Positions 18,108-26,220 of a DNA stretch of 51,011 nt are shown here, piece after piece. Below the pieces are notes generated by a model. That model was given only the letters and a program-made list of their open reading frames with translations. It was not told where the DNA came from and searched no databases. Both the position numbers and the translations under genes were made by a program. The stretch is taken from the NCBI GenBank assembly GCA_020847755.1, contig JADLBK010000050.1, positions 1-51,011 of the forward strand. The letters are read 5' to 3'. The stretch comes from Flavobacteriales bacterium. Lineage in GTDB: Bacteria > Bacteroidota > Bacteroidia > Flavobacteriales_F > PHOS-HE28. Each line of letters starts with the position of its first letter. The first letter of the stretch is position 1.

Positions 18108-19559
18108 ATGTCACGCTCCATCCTCCCGCTGGCCCTGATGTCCCTCGCCCTTCCCATCGGAGCCCAATCGCTGCCCGAGTTCCTGGTGGAGGTCCGGCGC
18201 TTCGAGGTGCCGGAGCAGGGCCCCTTCGTGGACCTCAGCGTGGCCGTGCTCGGGGCCTCGGTCCATCACGAGGACTCCGCTGCGGGCCTGTCCCAGGCCC
18301 GGTTGGAGCTGGTGGCCCTGGTGGAGAAGGCCGGTGCCATCGTCGACCACCGGAAAGTGGAGCTCACGGGCCCGCCACGCACCACCGAGGTCCCACCCGA
18401 TCTTCTGTACACGACCGCATTCGCCCTTCCCGCCGGTGAATACACGCTGGAGATCCAGGTCCGGGACCTTCAGGGAGCGGACTCGGCGCGGACGGAGCGC
18501 CGCCCGCTGCTTGTGCCGGCCTTGCCGGACGGACCCACGTTCTCCGATGTGCTGCTGGTCTCCGGCACCGGGGAAGCGGGCTCCTCAGGACACGCCCACG
18601 CGGGCCGGACCTTCATTCCCTTCGTGGGCGCCTACTACCCCAGCTCCGTGGAGCGCATGGACCTGTATGCCGAGCTCTACGGCATGGACGTCCGCCTCGG
18701 GGGTGACAGCCTCTACCTGCTGAGCTATCAGATCGAGGGTCAGGGGACGGGCACCCCGATCGGTGCGTTCCGCGCGGCGGCACGCGTAAAGGCGCGCCCT
18801 GTGGAACCTTTGCTGGGCGGCTTCGACATCCGCTCGCTGCCCAGCGGGAACTACGTGCTCGCCTTGGAGGCACGCGATCGATCAGGGCAGCTCCTGGCCC
18901 GCACTGAACGGTTCCTGCAGCGCAACAACCCGATCTCCTACCGGATGGACGACCTGTCCACCGTGGCCATGGGCGGCACTTTCGCCGACCGCATCACCGA
19001 GCCGGACAGCCTGGCCGAGTTCATCCACTGCCTGCGCCCCATCGCCGACGACCTGGAGCGCAAGATGATCGACGACCGTTGGACGGACCGCGAGATGGAC
19101 CTCATGCGCCGCTTCTTCTACAGCTTCTGGTTCAACCGCAATGGGCTGGACCCGGAAGGAGCGTGGAAGGCCTACCGTGCGGAGGTCCTGCGGGTCAACC
19201 GGATGTACGGCTCGCGTATCAAGCGGGGCTATGAGACCGACCGCGGCTACGTGCACCTCAAGTACGGGGCACCCAACACCATCGTCGACCGGCCCAGCGA
19301 CATGGGCGTGTATCCTTATCAGATCTGGCACTATTACCGCGCCGGCCGTTACACCGACCGCCGCTTCGTGTTCTATCTGCCGGACATGGTGACGAACGAC
19401 TACGAGCTGTTGCACTCCGAGGTGCCCGGCGAGATCCAGAACCCCCGCTGGAACCAGGTGCTGCACGCCCGCGACACGCCGATGAACAACGTGCAGCCCG
19501 GCTCGGTGAACTCCCTGAGCGGTGAACGTTCGGACGAGTTCTTCATGAACCCACGCTGA
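18108..19559 (+). CDS. GWxTD domain-containing secreted protein
   Basis: Signal peptide MSRSILPLALMSLALPIGAQS; KRGYETDRGYVHLKYGAPNTIVDRPSD and IWHYYRAGRYTDRRFVFYLPDM match the GWxTD-domain pattern. Confidence 0.75.
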   Translation: MSRSILPLALMSLALPIGAQSLPEFLVEVRRFEVPEQGPFVDLSVAVLGASVHHEDSAAGLSQARLELVALVEKAGAIVDHRKVELTGPPRTTEVPPDLLYTTAFALPAGEYTLEIQVRDLQGADSARTERRPLLVPALPDGPTFSDVLLVSGTGEAGSSGHAHAGRTFIPFVGAYYPSSVERMDLYAELYGMDVRLGGDSLYLLSYQIEGQGTGTPIGAFRAAARVKARPVEPLLGGFDIRSLPSGNYVLALEARDRSGQLLARTERFLQRNNPISYRMDDLSTVAMGGTFADRITEPDSLAEFIHCLRPIADDLERKMIDDRWTDREMDLMRRFFYSFWFNRNGLDPEGAWKAYRAEVLRVNRMYGSRIKRGYETDRGYVHLKYGAPNTIVDRPSDMGVYPYQIWHYYRAGRYTDRRFVFYLPDMVTNDYELLHSEVPGEIQNPRWNQVLHARDTPMNNVQPGSVNSLSGERSDEFFMNPR

Positions 19560-19603
19560 CGGTCGCGCAGCCTCGGCCATCTTTGCCGCCGCACGCAGCC
19601 CCC

Positions 19604-20641
19604 ATGCGCGATACGGCGATCGTGATCCTGAACTGGAACGGCCTCACCTGGCTGCAACGCTTCCTGCCCGGCGTGGTGCAGGCCGCCGAGGGCGCCGAGG
19701 TCGTCGTGGCCGACAACGGCAGCTCCGATGGTTCGCTGCGCTGGCTGAAGGCCTCCATGCCCGGCGTGCGTACCATCGCCCTGGAACGGAACCTAGGCTT
19801 CGCGGGTGGCTACAACGCCGCGCTGGAGCGGGTGAAGGCCTCGTACTTCGTGCTGCTGAACTCCGATGTGGAGGTCCGCCCAGGCTGGCTCTCGGGCATG
19901 CGGGCTTTGTTGGACGCCGATCCGCACATGGCGGCCTGCCAGCCCAAAGTGCTGGCCCATGCCCACCCCGAACGCTTCGAACATGCCGGCGCCGCAGGCG
20001 GATACATCGACCGCAACGGCTACCCTTTCTGCCGCGGGCGGATCTTCGAGATCACCGAATCGGACCATGGGCAGTACGATGACGACCGCGAGGTCTTCTG
20101 GGCCACCGGGGCCTGTCTGATGGTGCGGGCGCAGGCCTTCCGTGATGCCGGCGGCTTCGATGCCTCACTGTTCGCGCACATGGAGGAGATCGACCTGTGC
20201 TGGCGGCTGCGCCGCCGCGGCTGGCGAATCGGCTACACGGCCCGGGCCAGCGTTCTCCATGTCGGCGGCGGGGCGCTCGGGTACGGCAGCCCGCGCAAGA
20301 CCTACCTCAACTTCCGCAACAGCCTCATCGTGCTCACCAAGAACCTGCACACGGGCTGGCTGCCGGGCCGCCTGTTGCGCCGTTTCCTGCTGGACGGTGC
20401 GGCCGGCTGGAAGTTCCTGCTCGAAGGGCACGGTGCGCACAGCTGGCAGGTGGCCCGTGCCCATGTCCACTTCCTCGGCCGTCTACCGGGGCTGCTGCGC
20501 GAACGCGCACGGCTCATGCGGGAGGAGGACGAGCCCGACCTCACCGGCATGTACACGCGCAACATCGCGTTCGACCGGTTCATCCTCAAGCACGCCCGCT
20601 TCAGCGACCTCCCGCGGGAGGCCTTCGTGCAACGCACCTAA
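19604..20641 (+). CDS. Glycosyltransferase family 2
   Basis: MRDTAIVILNWNGLTWLQRFLP, VVVADNGSSDGS, NSDVEVRPGWL, EEIDLCWRLRRRGW. Confidence 0.9.
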   Translation: MRDTAIVILNWNGLTWLQRFLPGVVQAAEGAEVVVADNGSSDGSLRWLKASMPGVRTIALERNLGFAGGYNAALERVKASYFVLLNSDVEVRPGWLSGMRALLDADPHMAACQPKVLAHAHPERFEHAGAAGGYIDRNGYPFCRGRIFEITESDHGQYDDDREVFWATGACLMVRAQAFRDAGGFDASLFAHMEEIDLCWRLRRRGWRIGYTARASVLHVGGGALGYGSPRKTYLNFRNSLIVLTKNLHTGWLPGRLLRRFLLDGAAGWKFLLEGHGAHSWQVARAHVHFLGRLPGLLRERARLMREEDEPDLTGMYTRNIAFDRFILKHARFSDLPREAFVQRT

Positions 20642-21072
20642 CTGGCGGCCGCGCGGCGCAAAAGGTGGTCCACGGCAAGGCGGTAGCTCTCGGTCCCCAG
20701 TCCCATGATGCTGCCCACGCACACCGCTCCCACGAGCGACGTGTGGCGGAAGGGCTCACGCGCGAGCAGGTTGGAGAGATGCACCTCCAACACGGGTACG
20801 GCCACCGAAGCCACCGCATCACGCAGCGCCACCGAAGTGTGGCTGTAGCCGCCCGCGTTCAGCACCACACCGGCGTACACGCCGTCCGCCTCGTGAAGCC
20901 AGCGGATCAGTTCCCCCTCCAGTTCGCTCTGGCGGTGGTCGATCCGATGCCCGGGGAACGCCCTGCGCAACCCCGCGATCAGGCCATCCAGGTCCGTGCC
21001 GCCGTAGATCGAGGGCTCACGACGACCGAGCAGCCCGAGGTTCGGGCCGTTGACCACCAGGATGTCCGCCAT
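20638..21072 (-). CDS. aroQ: Type II 3-dehydroquinate dehydratase
   Basis: VVNGPNLGLLGRREPSIYGG, VLNAGGYSHTSVALRDA, EVHLSN. Confidence 0.95.
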   Translation of the reverse strand: MADILVVNGPNLGLLGRREPSIYGGTDLDGLIAGLRRAFPGHRIDHRQSELEGELIRWLHEADGVYAGVVLNAGGYSHTSVALRDAVASVAVPVLEVHLSNLLAREPFRHTSLVGAVCVGSIMGLGTESYRLAVDHLLRRAAAS

Positions 21073-21116
21073 GCGGGCGAAGTAACGAAAGGCCCGCCCG
21101 ATGGCATCTTTGTGCG

Positions 21117-22034
21117 GTGGACTGGCCCCGCGCGCTCACCCTGTTCCGCACCCACCTCAAGCTGGAGCGCTCCCTGAGCGACCGCACCGTGGAGGCCTAC
21201 CTCTCCGACCTGGCCAAGCTGCGAGCCTTCGCCGAATCCCATTCTCCGGCATTGCCGGCGGATGCCCTGCGCTTGGAGGACCTGCAGGCCTTCCTCACGC
21301 ACACCGTGAAGAAGGGGCTCGGTCCGCGTAGCCAGGCCCGGCTCCTCAGCGCCGTCCGCGCCTTCCATCACGCCCTGCTCGTCGATCGGCGCATCGGAAC
21401 GGACCCCACCGAACTGCTCGAGGCGCCGCGGCTTGGGCGTCACCTGCCGGAGTTCCTCAGCGTGGCCGAGATCGACGCCATCGTCGCGGCCATCGACCTG
21501 TCCAAGCCCCTGGCCCATCGCGACCGGGCCATCGTGGAATCATTGTACGGCTGTGGCCTTCGCGTGAGCGAACTGTGCGGCCTGCGGATGAGCGACATCC
21601 ACGAGCAGGAACGCTTCATCCGTGTGCTCGGAAAAGGCGACAAGGAGCGCCTGGTGCCCATCGCCTCCCACACGCTCGACCGCATCAGGGCGTATCGCGA
21701 GCATGAACGCGTGCATCAGCCCAGGGTGCCCCGCGCCGGGGACACCCTCTTCCTGAACGCCCGCGGAGGTCCACTCTCCCGTGTCGCGGTCTTCAACCTG
21801 GTACGCACGCTCGCCGCAAAGGCCGGCATCTCCAAGGCCATCAGCCCGCACACCTTCCGCCATAGTTTCGCCACCCACCTTGTGGAGGGCGGGGCCGACC
21901 TGCGTGCCGTTCAGGAGATGCTCGGCCACGCCAGCATCACCACCACCGAGATCTACACCCACCTGGACCGCGAGTTCCTCCGCAGCAACATCCTCCAGCA
22001 TCATCCCCGTGCCCGGGGGCGCTCGACAGGTTGA
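21117..22034 (+). CDS. xerD: Site-specific tyrosine recombinase XerD-like
   Basis: GTG start; LYGCGLRVSELCGL, HTFRHSFATHLVEGGADLRAVQEMLGHASITTTEIYTHL; adjacent to aroQ. Confidence 0.85.
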   Translation: MDWPRALTLFRTHLKLERSLSDRTVEAYLSDLAKLRAFAESHSPALPADALRLEDLQAFLTHTVKKGLGPRSQARLLSAVRAFHHALLVDRRIGTDPTELLEAPRLGRHLPEFLSVAEIDAIVAAIDLSKPLAHRDRAIVESLYGCGLRVSELCGLRMSDIHEQERFIRVLGKGDKERLVPIASHTLDRIRAYREHERVHQPRVPRAGDTLFLNARGGPLSRVAVFNLVRTLAAKAGISKAISPHTFRHSFATHLVEGGADLRAVQEMLGHASITTTEIYTHLDREFLRSNILQHHPRARGRSTG

Positions 22035-22562
22035 TCAGTTCAGCTTCGCCAGGGCGCCCCGGGCGGCCAGCGCGCGCGTCACCTCCTCCATCAGCACCGC
22101 CACTTCACCGCGGATCCGACCGTCGTACTTCTCGTCCCAATCCATCCGTCCGTCCAGCGGGTCGAACCGCGCAATGCCCATGGGCAGGTCGAAAAAGGAC
22201 AGGTCCATACCGGGCACACGCTCGAACATGGTCATCTCGATGAAGACCTCCTTGACGCTGTGGTCCCCCTCCCAGATAGGTCCGTGGGTGGTGACCGTGA
22301 AGCACTTGGTGACATGGCCTGGAAGGACAAAGCGGATCACATAGTCCGCATTGTTGTCCAACAGCAGTTCGTAGCGCCCGCTCTGGCCGGTGGACAGGGT
22401 CCTCACACGCTCGCCGTTGCGGTATACACGCACCTGGGCATCCGCCAGGGGAGCCGCGGTGAACTTGTCCGTCACCGTGCCGACGATCCGGAGCTGGGCC
22501 GCTTCCACGGTCCATGTCAGCAATACGGCGGCCAGCAGCATCAGGTCACGCAGACGTTCCAT
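22035..22562 (-). CDS. Carboxypeptidase-regulatory-like domain secreted protein
   Basis: Signal peptide; LRIVGTVTDKFTAAPLADAQVRVYRNGERVRTLSTGQSGRYELLL. Confidence 0.7.
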   Translation of the reverse strand: MERLRDLMLLAAVLLTWTVEAAQLRIVGTVTDKFTAAPLADAQVRVYRNGERVRTLSTGQSGRYELLLDNNADYVIRFVLPGHVTKCFTVTTHGPIWEGDHSVKEVFIEMTMFERVPGMDLSFFDLPMGIARFDPLDGRMDWDEKYDGRIRGEVAVLMEEVTRALAARGALAKLN

Positions 22563-22699
22563 GCGAGCGGTGGTCCGGCTGGTGCGCGGACCGGGCGGCG
22601 AAACTATCCGCGAGGGGTGCGGGATCCAAGGCCAGGAGCCGATGTGATGGGACGATCGATCAACAGCACCCTGTTCACAACCGTGCAGGCCGGGAACGA

Positions 22700-22728
22700 A
22701 GCGGGGCGGCCCTGTGGACCGCCCCGCT
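22700..22728 (-). terminator. Hairpin downstream of the repeat-protein gene
   Basis: AGCGGGGCGG ... CCGCCCCGCT 10-bp stem just 3' (minus strand) of the stop at 22747. Confidence 0.7.
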
Positions 22729-22746
22729 CCTCATCGGTCGAACGGC

Positions 22747-25700
22747 TTACTGCACCACGAGGCGCTGTTCGCTGGTCGTATCGTCAGTGCTGACACGCAG
22801 GATGTACGTGCCCGCCATGAGCGTTTCGGCGCCATCGCGCACCAGGTTCATCCCGGTGTTCAATGTGCGCCGGTCGCTCCACACCACCCTCCCGGTGGCG
22901 TCAAAGAGCTCCAGCCGCGCATCGGTCGCCGCCGCAGGCCACACGACGGAAACGGAGCCTTCGGTCGGGTTCGGGAACACCGTCCAGCCGTCCACCACGG
23001 ACCCGGTGAGCGCGGTGCTGATCGCTGCGGAGAGGCAGATCTCGAAATCACCACCGCCGCCGTACTGGGTGTTGGAGTAGACGCGCACCACGTGGTCCGT
23101 GTTCGGGGCCACGGTGACATCATAAGGCGCGGCTGGATTGATGTCGCAGCCAAGCTCCGCACCATTGCACCCATCATACACGACCACCACGGCATCCCCC
23201 ATGCTGATGTTGTTGAAGGTGATCGTGACGGCATTGTTGGGCCCGGAGTTGAACGCATACCACATGTCCAGATAGGTGCCGGTGGTCGCATCGCAGCTGG
23301 GATCGCCCGCATCCTGGGTCGCCTGGACATTGTTGCCCTGAGCGCTGTTCTGGGGGCAGTCCGTGGTCGCCCACACCGGGAGGCCGATGGCGTTGGCGCA
23401 GTCGTTGTTCGAAGGAGGACCGGCGCACGCCACCGCGCTCACGGACATGGTATACGGTCCGGTGGTGCCCGACCCGAATTGTCCGACGGGGAGCCAATAG
23501 GTGCCCGGCTGCAGGTTCACGAACCCGATGGTGATGTTGCCATCGGTGCAGCTGGTGAAGTCGAAGGTGCCCGCGTAGAACGTATCCGCCAGGCAGGTGG
23601 TCCACACGATGTAGGCCTCGTCGAACACCGGGGTCGTACCACAGTACGAGACGGTGACATCCGCACAATCGGACAGCGTGAAGGCGTGCCACACCTTGGG
23701 TACGTTGTCGTCCATCGGCGAACCGGGGACCGCATCACCCGTGGCGGTGGCGCCCACCGTGGTGCCGGAGAAGGTCAGGCCACCGCCCACGGCCAACGCC
23801 TGCGGTGTCACGTTGGCGCAGTTGTCGTTCGCCGGGGCCGCGCCGCCGCCGAACACGCAGATATCGAAGGTGGTGGTGACCGGGATGTCCGAATAGTAGT
23901 GGTACACCCGGACGTGATAGGTCTGACCCACCGTAAGGCCGCTGGCCTGGATCACTTCGGTGCCTCCCTCCAGGGTCGCATCCGCGCAACCGATGCTCGT
24001 CGGGTTCGCACAGCCGCCGGAGAAGAGCTCGACGACCGCATCGAGCGAATCGGATCCGGCCACTTCCACCGTGAGCTGCGCAGCCGTGGCCACGAAGCTG
24101 AACCACACATCGTCGTTCGCATCACCGGTGAAACCGTTGCACGCAAGCGCCGGCAGGGACTCGGTGGCGTTCGCGACGTCACCGGTCACATACTGGCAGG
24201 TGGTACCCGCCGTGAGCGACGTGGCCCCTCCGCAGTCATCATTGGCCGGCGCACCGGCACAGGCCGTGGCCGTCAACGCCAGGCTGTACGGCCCGGTCGT
24301 GGCGGATCCGAACTGGCCGATGGGCAGGTGGTAGGTGCCTGCTGGCAGGGCATTGAAGAACACCGTGCCATTGCCGTCCACACAGGTGGTGAAGTCGAAG
24401 GTGCCGAGGTTGAACGTGCTCGCCGGACAGTCCGTCCACACGATGTAGATCTCGTCGAACACCGGGGTCGTGTTGCAGTATGAAACCGCGACGTTCGCGC
24501 AGGTGCTGAGCGTGAAGGCATGCCACACCTTGGGGACCCCATCGTCCATGTCGGACAAGGGCACTGCATCATTGGTGGTCGTGGCTCCCACGGTGGTGCC
24601 CGTGAAGTTGAGCGAACCGCCCACGCTCAGCGCCTGCGGAACGATGTTCTGGCACTGATCGTTCACAGGTGCCGTGCCGCCGCCGTAGACGCAGATGGTG
24701 AAGGTGGTGGTGGTGGGGAAGCCGGCGGCATAGTCGTACACCCGCACGTAGTAGGTCTGCCCCACCGTCAGCCCGGTGGCCTGGATGGTCTCCACCCCGT
24801 CGGCCACGGTCGCGTCCGCGCAGGCGATGTTCGTTCCGGCGCAGGCTCCGCTGCGCAGGTCCACCACCGCGTCGAAGTTGGTCGATCCGTCCACCTCGAT
24901 GGTGAGCGCCGCGGCCGTGGCCACGAAGCTGTACCATACATCATCGTTGGCATCCCCCGTGAAGGTGGCGCAGGTGAGCGCGGCGATGGACTGGGTGGCA
25001 CCGGCCACGTCACCCGTCACCGGCGTGCAGGTCGTGCTCACCGCCAGCTGCTGGGCGCCGGAGCATTCATTGTTCGCCGGCGCAGCCCCGCAGGCCGTGG
25101 CGTTCAGTTCGATGGTGTACGGGCCCGTGCTCCCGGCGCCGAACTGGCCGACAGGGACGTAGTAGCTGCCCGCAGGCAGTTGCGCGAAGACGACGGTGCC
25201 GTTGCCATCCACGCAGGTGGTGAAGTCGAAGGTTCCGATGATGCCCGCGTCGGCCGGGCAACCGGTCGCCAGGGCGATGTAGATCTGGTCGAACACCGGG
25301 GTGGTCCCGCAGTAGTCCAACGTCACGTTCGAGCAGGTGCTCGTGGTGAACCGATGCCACACCTTGGGGATCGCGTCATCGAAGTCGCCCCCGGTAACGA
25401 CGTCATTCGTGACCGTGGCCCCGGCGGTGCTGCCCGTGAAGGTGAGCGATCCGCCGACGCTCAGGTTCTGCGCCACCACGTTCGCGCACTGGTCGTTGGC
25501 CGGTGGTGGTGGTGTGCCGAACACACAGATCGTGAAGTCCGTGGTCGGAGCCGCGCCCGTGTAATAGTCATACACCCGCACGTAGTAGCTCGCACCCACC
25601 GTGAGGCCGGCGAGGGAGACCTGCTCGATGCCGTCCTCCACGGTGGCATCGGCGCAGCCGATGTTGGTGCCATTGCAGGCCCCGCTGCGCACATCCACCA

Positions 25701-26139
25701 CGGCATCGAAGTCCAGCGACCCGTCGACGCGAACGGTCAGCGCTGCTGCCGTTGCCGTGAACGTGTACCACACATCATCATCGGCATCGCCGGTGAAGGT
25801 GTTGCACGAAACGGCGGCCAGGCTGTTGGTCGCTCCCGCGGTGTTCCCCGTCACCGGGTTGCACGTGGCGCCCACCGTGAGGGTGATGGCTCCGCCGCAG
25901 TTGTCGTTCACCGGTGCGCCACCCCGGAACACCCCGGTGTTCGTCGGGCGCAGTGATTTGGGGACCGCTCCGGAATGCACAAGCAGCTGTTTCTCCCCCG
26001 GGGCCGCCGCACGGTCGGTGCTCGCCTTTCGAGCGACCGGGGTCCGTTCCATGTCCTGTTTCGTCCGTTGCGCGGAAGCATCCAAGGCCGGCAGGGCCAG
26101 GAGCGCCAAGGCCACGCTCATCGCGTAGGGTCTGATCAT
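22747..26139 (-). CDS. Large secreted repeat protein with T9SS type A-like C-terminal domain
   Basis: 1130 aa; three ~275-aa tandem units (module pair DDVWYxF / VPKVWHxFT); C-terminal GWTVFPNPTEGSVSVVWPAAATDARLELFDATGRVVW...AGTYILRVSTDDTTSEQRLVVQ. Confidence 0.85.
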   Translation of the reverse strand: MIRPYAMSVALALLALPALDASAQRTKQDMERTPVARKASTDRAAAPGEKQLLVHSGAVPKSLRPTNTGVFRGGAPVNDNCGGAITLTVGATCNPVTGNTAGATNSLAAVSCNTFTGDADDDVWYTFTATAAALTVRVDGSLDFDAVVDVRSGACNGTNIGCADATVEDGIEQVSLAGLTVGASYYVRVYDYYTGAAPTTDFTICVFGTPPPPANDQCANVVAQNLSVGGSLTFTGSTAGATVTNDVVTGGDFDDAIPKVWHRFTTSTCSNVTLDYCGTTPVFDQIYIALATGCPADAGIIGTFDFTTCVDGNGTVVFAQLPAGSYYVPVGQFGAGSTGPYTIELNATACGAAPANNECSGAQQLAVSTTCTPVTGDVAGATQSIAALTCATFTGDANDDVWYSFVATAAALTIEVDGSTNFDAVVDLRSGACAGTNIACADATVADGVETIQATGLTVGQTYYVRVYDYAAGFPTTTTFTICVYGGGTAPVNDQCQNIVPQALSVGGSLNFTGTTVGATTTNDAVPLSDMDDGVPKVWHAFTLSTCANVAVSYCNTTPVFDEIYIVWTDCPASTFNLGTFDFTTCVDGNGTVFFNALPAGTYHLPIGQFGSATTGPYSLALTATACAGAPANDDCGGATSLTAGTTCQYVTGDVANATESLPALACNGFTGDANDDVWFSFVATAAQLTVEVAGSDSLDAVVELFSGGCANPTSIGCADATLEGGTEVIQASGLTVGQTYHVRVYHYYSDIPVTTTFDICVFGGGAAPANDNCANVTPQALAVGGGLTFSGTTVGATATGDAVPGSPMDDNVPKVWHAFTLSDCADVTVSYCGTTPVFDEAYIVWTTCLADTFYAGTFDFTSCTDGNITIGFVNLQPGTYWLPVGQFGSGTTGPYTMSVSAVACAGPPSNNDCANAIGLPVWATTDCPQNSAQGNNVQATQDAGDPSCDATTGTYLDMWYAFNSGPNNAVTITFNNISMGDAVVVVYDGCNGAELGCDINPAAPYDVTVAPNTDHVVRVYSNTQYGGGGDFEICLSAAISTALTGSVVDGWTVFPNPTEGSVSVVWPAAATDARLELFDATGRVVWSDRRTLNTGMNLVRDGAETLMAGTYILRVSTDDTTSEQRLVVQ
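23410..25908 (-). repeat. Three tandem ~0.83-kb intragenic repeat units (approximate boundaries)
   Basis: Units begin at NDNCGGA (~25908), NNECSGA (~25077) and NDDCGGA (~24246) and end near the TAC/VAC-xGxP motif; visible at both protein and DNA level. Confidence 0.8.
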
Positions 26140-26220
26140 GGGTGTGGGTGTTGAGGCGCCGAAACTAGCGCCCCCCCCCCATGCCCGGTCGCCCGGTACA
26201 TGGCAACTTATCGACAGTCC

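Noticed and set aside
21117-22034. Tyrosine recombinase as evidence of a mobile island
   Set aside because: XerD-like gene next to aroQ is an ordinary housekeeping arrangement in Bacteroidota; no flanking att repeats or phage genes.
22714-25956. 589-aa and 478-aa plus-strand ORFs opposite the repeat protein
   Set aside because: Repetitive HxxGxR-type antisense artefacts of the tandem repeats; no start context or recognisable domain.
26170-26182. Poly-C tract (~9-10 C) upstream of the repeat-protein gene as a phase-variation switch
   Set aside because: Lies upstream of the start codon with no reading-frame consequence visible, and a single tract without comparative data is weak.
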